The notes under the pieces were generated by a model that was not told the DNA's origin, made no database searches, and saw only the letters and a program-made list of their open reading frames with translations. From Alphaproteobacteria bacterium (lineage in GTDB: Bacteria; Pseudomonadota; Alphaproteobacteria; Thalassobaculales; Thalassobaculaceae), in assembly GCA_024742605.1 (NCBI GenBank), contig JANSYC010000009.1, positions 1 through 64,000 of the forward strand: 64,000 bases of DNA, read 5' to 3'. Both the position numbers and the translations under genes were made by a program. This document shows, piece by piece, positions 25,414 through 34,460 of the stretch. Positions within the stretch are counted from its first letter, which is position 1, and each line of letters begins with the position of its first letter.

Positions 25414-26013
25414 TCAGAGTTTGAGTCTGGCCACGCTGGCCGCATTGTTGCGACCGGTGGTTAGACCGTATCCGAGAGGTGGTTTTGCCGGCAAGAAGGC
25501 TTCCAGCGCGGGTGGTCGATAGCCGAGCGAGCTGTGCGGTCGTTCGGTGTTGTAGAACCGTCTCCATTGCTCGATCAGCACCTGGGCTTCACGCAGCGTG
25601 TGGAAGATTTCGCGGTTTAGACATTCGTCCCTGAGGTTGCCGTTGAAGCTCTCGTTGTAGCCGTTCTCCCAGGGCGAGCCGGGTGTGATGAACAGGGTGT
25701 GGACCTGAAGCCTGTCGAGCCAGGCCCGGACGGCGAGGGCTACGAACTCGGGGCCGTTGTCAGAGCGGATATGCTCCGGCGGACCGTGCCTCACGAACAG
25801 TTTGCTAAGCACGTGCGGGACATCCTGGCTGTTGAGCTTGCGCTTCACATAGATCGCCAGACACGTCCGGCTGTACGCGTCGATCACCGTCAGTATCCGG
25901 AAGGTACGGCAGTCATGGGTGCGGTTCTGGACGAAGTCGTAAGACCAGACATGATTGCCATGGGTCGGACGCAGCCGGATGCAGGAGCCGCCGTTCAGCC
26001 AAACCGCTCTTCA
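25414..26013 (-). pseudogene. IS3-family transposase OrfB, 5'-truncated
   Basis: The reading frame contains the C-terminal integrase core (rve, DDE) of an IS3-family Orf[13 protein letters not shown] and NHVWSYDFV open it near 26005, followed by the first catalytic Asp, then [29 protein letters not shown] with the catalytic Glu, and [15 protein letters not shown] near the end. The N-terminal half, the start codon, OrfA and the left IS end are missing; frame and homology stop about 26013. A GGTCCATTAGGTGGTCCA-type end lies near 25397-25412. It is a remnant that cannot transpose by itself. Confidence 0.88.
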
Positions 26014-26047
26014 ACAACTAGAAATAGATGGATCTCGGACATCGCAG

Positions 26048-26962
26048 CTAGGCAACGCTTTCAACCCATGCGCTGGGTGTATTAATCGAATAACGGGGAA
26101 ATAGCGCAGCGACGAGAATCGAAGCACCTTGTTCTCCTGGTCGCTGCTCAAGCGGCACGAGAAGGCGTAAATAGTTGCAAGGCCTCCGCCCACGATCACT
26201 TAGTATGTATCCCCTAACTCGATTCATGGCCGGCTGCCGCGTTGCCGCTACGGTCGACAATTCTGCGACAAGATCTCCTACGAGGTCCGTATCCGGTACA
26301 GCTCTTAAACCGCCTATCCGAATTTTGTTGTCCTGATCTAAATCCCAGCCATATGCGCGTTTGCTGCTGTAACGTTCAAATGAAATTTGATTCCGATCTA
26401 CCCGGACCATCTTCAGAGTCATGTTGGGTTGACGATTATATTCTTCAAATAATTGCTCCACCTTTGCATCATTGTCGAAAATTCCAAGAGCGTATGCTGA
26501 AAGAACTTTGTCAAACGCCCTGTGATCGCTCGCAAATAATTTTCCTAATCTAACGTCTGAACATAATAATGTTCTGTCTGACGGCAGAAGACCGCCTACT
26601 GACAACAATCGATCAGGGAAAACGACAGCCTCATTTAGAGACACGGGGCCATACTCGAAAATCTTTACAGAAAAATTATTATCTAAATATGACACCTCAA
26701 ATCGAAAATTCCTTATTTTTCGAGCCATGAGCCATATAAAATCTACCCAAGCCTGGTGAGATTCATCCGAAAATCGATAACTATTCAAATAAAATTTCAC
26801 AAACGAAATATCCGTATCCCACTCTACATAAATTACATGGTTTTTGTGTTTCTGGTGATCCGATCTTTCGAACAAAAATCCTTTTTGATCAATGAAGATG
26901 TGCCCACATTGGGGTAGGCCTCTGAGACCAAAAATACGAGTAAAACAACTTTCTGGTAACAC
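26048..26962 (-). CDS. Hypothetical protein (304 aa)
   Basis: This protein is not recognised. The start is probably GTG at 26962, with no good ribosome binding site. The N-terminal half is rich in aromatic and charged residues without signal peptide or membrane segment. The C-terminal 170 residues look like a mixed alpha/beta domain and end with a strand-like LRLLVPLEQRPGEQGASILVAALF, distantly like PAS-type sensor folds. The DNA is AT-rich compared with the flagellar genes, a sign of transfer. It lies next to the truncated IS3 and divergent from the XRE regulator. No function is offered. Confidence 0.55.
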   Translation of the reverse strand: MLPESCFTRIFGLRGLPQCGHIFIDQKGFLFERSDHQKHKNHVIYVEWDTDISFVKFYLNSYRFSDESHQAWVDFIWLMARKIRNFRFEVSYLDNNFSVKIFEYGPVSLNEAVVFPDRLLSVGGLLPSDRTLLCSDVRLGKLFASDHRAFDKVLSAYALGIFDNDAKVEQLFEEYNRQPNMTLKMVRVDRNQISFERYSSKRAYGWDLDQDNKIRIGGLRAVPDTDLVGDLVAELSTVAATRQPAMNRVRGYILSDRGRRPCNYLRLLVPLEQRPGEQGASILVAALFPRYSINTPSAWVESVA

Positions 26963-27151
26963 CGCATTCCCCGAATTTCCAAATCTCTCAATCTGAAGTC
27001 AGCTAACACGGTTTCCGTGCGTTCAGCAAGGAAACGCTAGGCGTATGATACCCTTTGGTTACCAGTCCAACTACACTACAATGTGCCCAAAGACACTATC
27101 ACGGTTTTTGGAGGTCACGTCGCGGTGGGCGAAACTGGAGAGTTTTCAAAT

Positions 27152-27523
27152 GTGAACACCGAGGAGGCCATCGATCACATGATTGGCAGCCATGTAGCAA
27201 ACATGCGGAACTCACGAGGGGTATCGCGTCGACAACTTGCTCGCGACATCGGGATTACAGCCCAGCAGTTGGCAAAGTACGAATCTGGGCTAAATCGCAT
27301 TCCTGCTTCAAGACTTGTTACAATTGCGCTAGCTCTGGACTGCTCCTTGTCGCAGATAATGGGCCTTCCGTTTGATAATCCTATTTTGACATCCGATACG
27401 AGCGTTTCCAATGATCCAGAAACGCTCAAGCTCCTTCGAGTCTGGGGTCGACTGGATAGCAACACTCGGATCAGAGTGTTGGGACTAATTGAATCTATTG
27501 ATGACCTCCAACGGCAAAAATGA
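27152..27523 (+). CDS. XRE-family HTH transcriptional regulator
   Basis: The protein has a Cro/C1-type helix-turn-helix: RNSRGVSRRQLARDIGITAQ, QLAKYESGLNRIPASRLVTI and ALDCSLSQIMGLP, near residues 18-70 from the GTG start at 27152. An ATG at 27083 is also in frame; the GTG is preferred because GGAGAG lies just ahead. The C-terminal 55 residues, with KLLRVWGRLDSNTRIRVLGL, resemble those of small alphaproteobacterial repressors. It probably represses a nearby promoter. Regulatory targets in the island are unknown. Confidence 0.85.
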   Translation: MNTEEAIDHMIGSHVANMRNSRGVSRRQLARDIGITAQQLAKYESGLNRIPASRLVTIALALDCSLSQIMGLPFDNPILTSDTSVSNDPETLKLLRVWGRLDSNTRIRVLGLIESIDDLQRQK

Positions 27524-27630
27524 AATTTTTTGCGATTATCGATTGACAATTGATAACCTGAGGTTACCATTCGACCTAAGGCGAACGATTTAACCAACGT
27601 CTGAGTCAATTTGCATTTTCGGCACCAGCA

Positions 27631-27719
27631 AAACACGCCTCGTAGAATTTGCCGGGCCCAGGGTTGGTCCTTTGTTACCTAAAATTCACCACTATGCTGA
27701 GGGCGTAGCATGGCTCAAT
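27631..27719 (+). repeat. Leader repeat, copy A (before RTX gene 1)
   Basis: About 89 bases ending in the start of the gene are nearly identical to copy B at 28840-28928. The first about 44 bases recur at 31226-31269. The shared part includes the GAGGG ribosome site, so RTX genes 1 and 2 have the same leader. Confidence 0.85.
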
Positions 27720-28786
27720 CAACTCAGCATGACAGATATTGGGTCAAGTCAAATCTGACATACACGATCGATCCGAGCATGGACGGATGGCGTGGTTCGG
27801 TGGACCAGGCTATAGCGGCATGGACGAATGTATCTCCATTTAATCTTGTCTACGCCGGCACATCGGGCGGGGATATCCACATAAGGGATGTCATAAATCC
27901 GGCCGGAGGATATTCAGGACGAGCGACGACAACGTTTGATGCGAACGCTGTCATTCAGAATGTTCAGGTCGAGCTATCTGGCGCGACAAGCAATGTGTAT
28001 CTAGCTCTGCATGAGCTCGGGCATGCACTAGGACAGATTCAAGACAATCAGGGCATCACACAGAACGAAACGATCTATACGTCTGTTCTGAACAGCGACG
28101 GATACCTCAATCCCGACGGATCTCTCCCGACGGCTCCGCGTGGTGGAGATATTCAAGCAATTCAAAGCCGTTATGGCGCGTCGAGCGGGAACAACCTGAT
28201 CAACGCAGGTGAAGGTGGGCACATCATCTCCGGTGGAGACGGCTACGACACGATCTACGGCGAGAACGGCGACGACATCATCTACGGCAACAAGAACCTG
28301 GACGCGCTCTACGGGAATGCCGGGAACGACACAATCTATGCCGGCCAGAACGACGGCGTGCCTTCTGGTGATCCGCTCGCCATGCGAGATGGGGTCGAAT
28401 TCATCTGGGGCGGCTCGGGAGACGACGTTCTTTACGGAAACCACGGTGCCGATGTTCTGGAGGGGAATAACGACAACGATATCCTCTATGGCGGCCAGGA
28501 CAGCGATACCCTATCCGGTGGTGCTGGAAGCGACACCATATTCGGCAACAGGGGTGATGATCACATGTGGGGCGGCAGCGGTGCCGACATCTTCGGAACG
28601 AGCGGCGACGGCAATGATGTCGTACACGACTTCAACGTTGCAGAGGGCGATCGGATCGATGTCTTAAACCCAGCAACGGTGACGATCGGTAACAACGGTG
28701 GTCTTGCCATCTTCCAGTATGAAACGGGGAGCATCACGTTGGTCGGTGTCGCACCAGATCAAGCATTAGCAGGCTGGCTAATCTGA
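27710..28786 (+). CDS. RTX protein with N-terminal metalloprotease-like domain (copy 1)
   Basis: The 358-residue protein has no classical signal peptide. Residues about 5-160 resemble a matrixin-type (M10) zinc protease domain, with ALHELGHALGQ near 104-114 and PRGGDIQAIQSRYG near 142-155. From about 170 to 310 there are RTX repeats (GGDGYDTIYGENGDDIIYGN and others) that bind calcium. The C-terminal 30 residues, ending in AGWLI, would be a type I secretion signal. The third zinc ligand expected after HExxHxxG is Gln instead of His/Asp, so activity is uncertain. No type I exporter genes lie nearby. Two paralogs follow directly. Confidence 0.8.
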   Translation: MAQSTQHDRYWVKSNLTYTIDPSMDGWRGSVDQAIAAWTNVSPFNLVYAGTSGGDIHIRDVINPAGGYSGRATTTFDANAVIQNVQVELSGATSNVYLALHELGHALGQIQDNQGITQNETIYTSVLNSDGYLNPDGSLPTAPRGGDIQAIQSRYGASSGNNLINAGEGGHIISGGDGYDTIYGENGDDIIYGNKNLDALYGNAGNDTIYAGQNDGVPSGDPLAMRDGVEFIWGGSGDDVLYGNHGADVLEGNNDNDILYGGQDSDTLSGGAGSDTIFGNRGDDHMWGGSGADIFGTSGDGNDVVHDFNVAEGDRIDVLNPATVTIGNNGGLAIFQYETGSITLVGVAPDQALAGWLI

Positions 28787-28928
28787 GGCCACCCGGATCA
28801 GAAGGTAAGAAGGGCATCGCTAAATTTCCGATGGGCCGCAACACGCGTCGTAGAGTTTGCCGGGCCCAGGGTTGGTCCTTTGTTACCTAAAATTCACCAC
28901 TATGCTGAGGGCGTAGCATGGCTCAATC
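28785..28928 (+). repeat. Intergenic repeat, copy B (between RTX genes 1 and 2)
   Basis: The first part (TGAGGCCACCCGGATCAG onward) matches the sequence after RTX gene 3 at 31170-31269. The second part from 28840 matches the leader of RTX gene 1. The arrangement shows tandem duplication of a gene-plus-spacer unit. Confidence 0.85.
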
Positions 28929-29994
28929 AACACAGTTTGATGCTTTTTGGGTCAAGTCGACGCTAACCTACACAATTGACCCGAGTATGGCCGGTTGGCG
29001 TGGCGCGATCGACCAGGCGATCGCCGCCTGGACCAATGTCACGAGATTTGATCTGGTCTACGCCGGAAGTTCTGGCGGTGACATTCATGTTAGCGATATC
29101 ACCCAGCCACAGCTTGGGTATACAGGTATTGCCTGGACATCGAAGGATCTGAACAACGTCATCCAGCAGGTCAATGTCGAGCTCTCAGGCCCGACTGATA
29201 ACGTCTACCTGGCTTTGCACGAGTTCGGTCACGCGCTTGGACAGATCAACGACAATCAGCCTATTACCCAGAATGAAACGATCTATCGGTCAGCACTCGG
29301 GACAGACGGCTATTACGAGCTTGACGGCTCACTCCCGACGGCACCGCGTGGTGGCGATATCGAAGCAATACAGAGCCGCTACGGCGCTTCGGCCGGAAAC
29401 AACCGCATCGATGCGGGTGAAGGCGGAAATATCATCTCCGGTGGTGACGGCTACGACACGATCTACGGAGGAGATGGAAGCGACATCATCTACGGCAACA
29501 AGAACCTGGACGCGCTCTACGGGAACGCAGGGAACGACACGATCTATGCCGGCCAGAACGACGGCGTGCCTTCTGGTGATCCGCTCGCCATGCGAGATGG
29601 GGTCGAATTCGTCTGGGGCGGCTCAGGAGACGACGTTCTTTACGGAAACCACGGTGCCGATGTTCTGGAGGGGAATAACGACAACGATATCCTCTACGGC
29701 GGCCAGGACGGCGATACCCTATCCGGTGGTGCTGGAAGCGACACTCTATTCGGCAACAAGGGTGACGATCACATGTGGGGCGGCAGCGGTGCTGACATCT
29801 TCAGCACGGCCGGCGGCGGAAACGATGTCGCGTACGGCTTCAATGCGGCTCAAGGAGATCGGATTGATGTTGCAGACCCTGGTTCTGTCTCCCTTCAGAA
29901 CAGTGGTGGGAATGCCGTATTCTGGCACGCCAACGGAAGCATCACGCTCGTGGATATAACCCCAGAACAAGCGTCTGTCGGATGGCTAATTTAA
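28918..29994 (+). CDS. RTX protein with N-terminal metalloprotease-like domain (copy 2)
   Basis: This 358-residue paralog of copy 1 has the same length and layout. The protease-like half has LHEFGHALGQ near residues 100-109 and a clearly diverged sequence elsewhere. The RTX region is nearly identical at the DNA level to copy 1, including the odd linker GQNDGVPSGDPLAMRDGVEF. The extreme C-terminus diverges again (TPEQASVGWLI). As in copy 1 the third zinc ligand is not the usual residue (Asn). It shares the leader repeat with copy 1. Export by an unlinked type I system is inferred. Confidence 0.8.
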   Translation: MAQSTQFDAFWVKSTLTYTIDPSMAGWRGAIDQAIAAWTNVTRFDLVYAGSSGGDIHVSDITQPQLGYTGIAWTSKDLNNVIQQVNVELSGPTDNVYLALHEFGHALGQINDNQPITQNETIYRSALGTDGYYELDGSLPTAPRGGDIEAIQSRYGASAGNNRIDAGEGGNIISGGDGYDTIYGGDGSDIIYGNKNLDALYGNAGNDTIYAGQNDGVPSGDPLAMRDGVEFVWGGSGDDVLYGNHGADVLEGNNDNDILYGGQDGDTLSGGAGSDTLFGNKGDDHMWGGSGADIFSTAGGGNDVAYGFNAAQGDRIDVADPGSVSLQNSGGNAVFWHANGSITLVDITPEQASVGWLI

Positions 29995-30083
29995 CAGCGT
30001 GACACTAGCGATCTACAGGACAAAACTTTCTGGTTTAAAGCTCTATTTTGGGGCCATCACGCGAACGATAAGGATGAAATTTA

Positions 30084-31172
30084 ATGGTAAATTCAACACC
30101 CCATATCAACGGCGGCGTTCGCTTCGACAACGCATCAGATATCACGTGGTCGGTTTTTGATAACCATCCAGCGTCGGCGGCGGTGGTAGCTCAGTCGCTG
30201 AATAATTGGAGTTCGATCTCCAATGTGACTTTCCGTCAGATTGGGGCCAATGATTTTGGTGCAGACCTGCTTTTCACAACAGTTGCTGATATATCGCCGG
30301 GGAGCGTCGGGGCGGCGGGTATCGCCCAGCTGTTTATCACCGGCACAAGTGTCGACTACGCCTTCGTTGGCCTGAGTCCGACAGCCCTTTCACCATCGGC
30401 TACACTGACGCACGAAATCGGTCACGCCGTGTTCGATTTAGTTGATAACCCTGGAAACAGTGATCCAAGTATCCAGGGTCAGTTCTCGATCATGAATTAC
30501 GCCAGAGGAACGCTCGTCGTGCCAGGATCTTCCGACATCAAGGCAGCACAAGCTCTGTATGGACGGTCTGATGCTTCCGACCTTGTTACCCTGACCGACA
30601 CAAACGATGTACTCTACGCCGCCGGAGGCCAGGACACTGTTTGGGGAGGGGCGGGAGCGGATCTGGTGTACGGAAATCTCGGCTCGGACGTTATCTATGG
30701 CAATACCGGAAACGATACAATCTTTGGGGGCCAGAACGACGGCGTGCCTTCTGGTGATCCGCTCGCCATGCGTGATGGGGTCGAATTCATCTGGGGCGGC
30801 TCGGGAGACGACGTTCTCTACGGAAACCACGGTGCCGATGTGCTGCAGGGGAATGCCGATAACGATGTCCTCTATGGCGGCCAGGACAGCGATACCCTAT
30901 CCGGTGGTGCTGGAAGCGACACCATATTCGGCAACAAGGGCGACGATCACATGTGGGGCGGCAGCGGTGCTGACATCTTCAGCACGGCCGGCGGGGGCAA
31001 TGATGTCGTACACGATTTCAACGCCGCAGAGGGCGATCGGATCGATGTCTCAAACCCAGCAACGGTGACGATCGGTAACAACGGTGGTCTTGCCATGTTC
31101 CAGCATGAGACGGGAAGCATCACGTTGGTCGGTGTCGCACCAGATCAGGCATCTGCAGGCTGGCTCATCTGA
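30084..31172 (+). CDS. RTX protein with distinct N-terminal metalloprotease-like domain (copy 3)
   Basis: The 362-residue protein shares its RTX half and C-terminus with copy 1, almost identical in DNA from about 30730 to the stop. Its N-terminal 175 residues are only distantly related. They contain LTHEIGHAVFDLVDN near residues 110-124, a HExxH without the usual glycine and third ligand. SIMNYARG resembles the Met-turn of metzincins, and IKAAQALYG matches the end of M10 domains. Its leader differs from copies 1 and 2. The protein looks like a chimera of a new head on the same export module. Confidence 0.78.
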   Translation: MVNSTPHINGGVRFDNASDITWSVFDNHPASAAVVAQSLNNWSSISNVTFRQIGANDFGADLLFTTVADISPGSVGAAGIAQLFITGTSVDYAFVGLSPTALSPSATLTHEIGHAVFDLVDNPGNSDPSIQGQFSIMNYARGTLVVPGSSDIKAAQALYGRSDASDLVTLTDTNDVLYAAGGQDTVWGGAGADLVYGNLGSDVIYGNTGNDTIFGGQNDGVPSGDPLAMRDGVEFIWGGSGDDVLYGNHGADVLQGNADNDVLYGGQDSDTLSGGAGSDTIFGNKGDDHMWGGSGADIFSTAGGGNDVVHDFNAAEGDRIDVSNPATVTIGNNGGLAMFQHETGSITLVGVAPDQASAGWLI

Positions 31173-31269
31173 GGCCACCCGGATCAGTAGGTAAGAAAAG
31201 CATCGTTAAATTTCCGATGGTCCGCAACACGCCTCGTAGAATTTGCCGGGCCCAGGGTTGGTCCTTTGT
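31170..31269 (+). repeat. Intergenic repeat, copy C (after RTX gene 3)
   Basis: About 100 bases starting in the stop codon match copy B. Similarity ends at 31269, inside what would be the RTX leader; no fourth RTX gene follows. This is the trace of a further duplication or loss event. Confidence 0.8.
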
Positions 31270-31336
31270 CACTGTCGGTCGTCAGGCTTACCGGGATAAG
31301 GCATTTTCTTTCCATTTCGTTGTGGAGGAATAGCGC

Positions 31337-31915
31337 TTGGTGACCGGGCTTTATTTCACATTTGGTGAGATCGCTGAGGTGTCGGGAGTGACCCAGGATT
31401 TCATCGAAGAGTCTGTTGATGCTTGCGGTCTCGTACCTGTGATGCGACTTGATGCAATCACCGGTGAGCGAGTCTCGCACCTACCCTTTAGCGCAGTCAT
31501 ATTCTTCTCGACGCTTCAAAGCGCAGGCTTGTACGAACTTCCAATCGAGCACAAGCGCAGTTTGTGGGAGCTCTTATCAAACATTGAATCCGAGCGATTG
31601 GTGACCGTCGAACTTGTCGGTGTCGCGATTCTAGATCTGCCGAAGTTGGTAGGTAAGAACGCGCGCCAAGCCATCGACTACAATTCCGCTAAGATAGAAT
31701 ATTTGGTCTCAGACCCCAAAATTATGGGGGGAGCGCCAGTCATACGTGGCACCCGCATCACGTGTCAGTCCGTATCTGGCCGACTGGCGGGCGGCGATAC
31801 CATTGATGACCTAATCGATGATTATCCGAGCGTTCCCGAAGAGGCCTTCAGGGCATCTGACGTTTATTTCAGAAGCCATCCAGCATGCGGACGGTCATCT
31901 AACCATAAATGGTGA
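31337..31915 (+). CDS. DUF433-domain protein with N-terminal HTH-like region
   Basis: The 192-residue protein has a C-terminal DUF433 domain (about residues 125-185): EYLVSDPKIMGGAPVIRGTR, then GDTIDDLIDDYPSVPEEAFRASDVY. DUF433 proteins often act as antitoxins to PIN-like DUF5615 toxins. The N-terminal 120 residues resemble a MerR-like HTH (FTFGEIAEVSGVTQDFIEES) plus a linker, an arrangement seen in longer DUF433 proteins. No DUF5615 toxin is visible next to it; the next gene encodes a small protein without PIN motifs. It is therefore either an orphan regulator or half of an unrecognised pair. Confidence 0.78.
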   Translation: MVTGLYFTFGEIAEVSGVTQDFIEESVDACGLVPVMRLDAITGERVSHLPFSAVIFFSTLQSAGLYELPIEHKRSLWELLSNIESERLVTVELVGVAILDLPKLVGKNARQAIDYNSAKIEYLVSDPKIMGGAPVIRGTRITCQSVSGRLAGGDTIDDLIDDYPSVPEEAFRASDVYFRSHPACGRSSNHKW

Positions 31916-31993
31916 TTCTTAAAAACAAATTTGACAAATAGCAGCGAATCACCCGAAATATTTTAACTATAAATGAATGGTGGAGGACTTATT

Positions 31994-32242
31994 GTGGATA
32001 CACACAGGAAGCTCGTTGTACACCCAGACACATATGCTGATGCTTTGCGGAAATTTAAGCCGCGAAAGGCAGAACCAATTGATCCACATGATCCCGAATA
32101 TGCAAAATATAAGGTTGCGGGTACGCCGTTCGCTGTCATAACACGCGCAATGACCGATGATGAAATAGATGTCGAGAAAGAGATATATCGGTCAAAGATG
32201 ATCGCGATGGGTCATGAATTTATTGAGCCAGCCGGTACATAG
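31994..32242 (+). CDS. Small hypothetical protein (82 aa)
   Basis: This small protein is not recognised. The GTG at 31994 is chosen because GGTGGAGGAC lies just ahead of it; an in-frame ATG at 31973 would place that site inside the gene. The sequence is charged, with a Lys/Asp/Pro-rich middle and no membrane segment. It follows the DUF433 gene by about 80 bases on the same strand and could be its partner. AT-rich codon use differs from the flagellar genes. Confidence 0.5.
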   Translation: MDTHRKLVVHPDTYADALRKFKPRKAEPIDPHDPEYAKYKVAGTPFAVITRAMTDDEIDVEKEIYRSKMIAMGHEFIEPAGT

Positions 32243-32477
32243 CAGGCATTCTCCGAGGCTGTTTTTTCTTCTCAATGAAGCTTGGTGGTCTGACTCCGAC
32301 ACTTCGAACCTCCACCCGAGCGTTGGTTGCAATCTGCGACGACGGCTTACGCTAAAGCTCTACATGGCAGAACACGTTAAACGCGTTTCGTTTTGTTTTT
32401 AACCCGCAAGACTCGCGTTGAAAAAGCCTCAGTGTTAATTTTCGACGATGTTTTAGCAACATTGCTCGGGGTGAGGC

Positions 32478-34460
32478 GTGGAACTCAAAAGCTTACGTAT
32501 CCAGAACTTCCGTTCCGTCGAGGACTCCGGAGAGTTCACCGTCGAGCATCTCACATGCCTCGTAGGTAAGAATGAGGCAGGAAAGACCGCTGTTCTTCAG
32601 GCGATAGCTGGCCTGAATCCCCATCCTGCAACGCCGTTCGCGTATGAGCTGGAACGCGACTACCCGAAGCGTTATCTGGCTCGGTATAGGGAGCGGCACG
32701 ACGGCAAAGAAGCCGAAATCATCCGCTCGGTCTGGGAGCTGAGCGAGGGAGAAATCAATGAATTGAAGGGAGAGTTCGGCCCGGAAGCGTTCACTGGCAA
32801 GACGATTATTGTGTCTCGCTCTTACAACTCGACTGGTACGGCTTGGAGACTTCCGATCGACGAGGCGAGTGCCATCGCCTTCCTCATCTCGCGGCATGGC
32901 TTTTCAGCTGCGGAGAAGAGTCAGGTTGGCAGTCCGACGACCATTACCGAGCTCATCGCGAAGCTCACCGAGCTTCAGGCGAATGCTAAGCACAAGGCGT
33001 TGCTCGACCTGGTGAACGCCTACCCGAACAAATCGATCCTCCGTAAAGCGCGAGAGATCCTTGAGCCGAACTTCCCCCAGTTCATGTATTTCTCAAACTA
33101 CGACCGCATGAATGCGATGGTGCATCTGCCATCGCTCAACGTCCAGGCGAGCGACAATACGCTGTTCAGCAATGAGAAATACCGGGGCGACCGGCTCTTT
33201 TGGGAGTTTCTCGAATATTCTGGCGTGCCCCTGTCTGAGATATTGGGCGCGACGACGTTCGAAAGCTTCAACGCAAAGCTGCAAGCTGCATCGAACGTGC
33301 TCACGGAGGAAATCCTCGAATACTGGACCCAGAACCAGGACATAGAGATACGTGTGAACGTTGCCGAGGGCCGTCCCGGCGATCCAGCGCCCTTCAACTC
33401 GGGCGCAGTCGGGCGCGCCCGTATCTACAACCTGCTTCACAAGGCCGACACGTCATTCTCGGAACGGAGCGCGGGCTTTACGTGGTTCTTCTCATTCCTC
33501 ATCAAGTTCGATCGCGTCAAAAAGGATGCTACGGGTAAGGTCTTCCTGCTTCTTGACGAGCCGGGCCTAACACTTCACGGCCTCGCCCAAGCTGATCTGC
33601 TGCGCTATTTCACCGAGAAGCTCGAACCGCACCACCAAATCATCTATTCGACCCACTCACCCTTTATGGTGCCGCACGACAACATCATGGCCTCACGGAT
33701 AGTAGAGGATCTCGTGAAGGTCGATACGCGTGGACGGCGCACCCCGACGGGTACAATGGTGCGTGAAGACGTGCTTAAGGCCGACAAGGACTCTGTGTTC
33801 CCCCTCCAGGGAGCGCTCGGCTACTCGCTAACCCAATCGCTCTTCATCGGAAAACACACGATACTCGTCGAGGGGCCAAGCGACATTCTCTATCTGCAGG
33901 CGCTTTCAGCTGAACTACTCCGCCGCAAGCGAACCGGTCTTGATCCAGAATGGGTTATGTGCCCGGCTGGTGGCATCGACAAAATCCAGTCGTTCGTTTC
34001 CCTCTTCGCAGGCAACAGCCTCGATGTGATTGCGCTCTCCGACTACACTAAGAAGGACAAGTCCAAGCTGGAGAGCCTCAGGAACTCCGAAGTCATCAAG
34101 GACGGCGGTGTGCTGTCGATCGCCGACTTTGTGGCCCAGGAAGAGGCAGACATTGAGGACCTCTTCGATCCGCAACTGTTCTGTTCGATTGTTAATGGTA
34201 CCTACGAGCTAACGGACGGACAGAAGCTTGATCCAGTCAAGTTAAAAGCCGCAGACGAGAACACCGAGCGTCAGGTGAAGATGGCAGAGACGTACTTCAA
34301 TATGCTTCCAGAGCCAACACCGCTCTACAGCCACTTTACCCCGGCTTCCTGGCTGCTGATCCACCCCGAGACACTCGATGGTGATGCAGAGTCGGTCCTC
34401 AAGACACTTGAACGCGCTGAGACCCTTTTTAAAGCGCTCAACGGGCTGATCGCACGGTAA
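32478..34460 (+). CDS. OLD-family ATP-dependent nuclease (AAA ATPase plus TOPRIM)
   Basis: The 660-residue protein joins an ABC-type ATPase and a C-terminal TOPRIM nuclease, like phage P2 OLD and related defence proteins. Visible motifs: Walker A GKNEAGKT at 30-37, signature SERSAGFTWF near 330, Walker B VFLLLDEPGLTLH near 355, H-loop STHSPF near 392, TOPRIM Glu in LVEGPSD near 464, SDYTKKDK near 520 and an acidic DIEDLF near 558. The second acid of the usual D-x-D is Thr here. The GTG start has a GGTGAGG site. No GajB-like helicase follows, so it is not a Gabija pair. A stand-alone anti-phage role is inferred. Confidence 0.82.
   Translation: MELKSLRIQNFRSVEDSGEFTVEHLTCLVGKNEAGKTAVLQAIAGLNPHPATPFAYELERDYPKRYLARYRERHDGKEAEIIRSVWELSEGEINELKGEFGPEAFTGKTIIVSRSYNSTGTAWRLPIDEASAIAFLISRHGFSAAEKSQVGSPTTITELIAKLTELQANAKHKALLDLVNAYPNKSILRKAREILEPNFPQFMYFSNYDRMNAMVHLPSLNVQASDNTLFSNEKYRGDRLFWEFLEYSGVPLSEILGATTFESFNAKLQAASNVLTEEILEYWTQNQDIEIRVNVAEGRPGDPAPFNSGAVGRARIYNLLHKADTSFSERSAGFTWFFSFLIKFDRVKKDATGKVFLLLDEPGLTLHGLAQADLLRYFTEKLEPHHQIIYSTHSPFMVPHDNIMASRIVEDLVKVDTRGRRTPTGTMVREDVLKADKDSVFPLQGALGYSLTQSLFIGKHTILVEGPSDILYLQALSAELLRRKRTGLDPEWVMCPAGGIDKIQSFVSLFAGNSLDVIALSDYTKKDKSKLESLRNSEVIKDGGVLSIADFVAQEEADIEDLFDPQLFCSIVNGTYELTDGQKLDPVKLKAADENTERQVKMAETYFNMLPEPTPLYSHFTPASWLLIHPETLDGDAESVLKTLERAETLFKALNGLIAR

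Noticed and set aside
32478-34460. Gabija GajA
   Set aside because: The protein has the ATPase-TOPRIM plan, but no UvrD/PcrA-like GajB gene follows; the next gene is a convergent serine recombinase.
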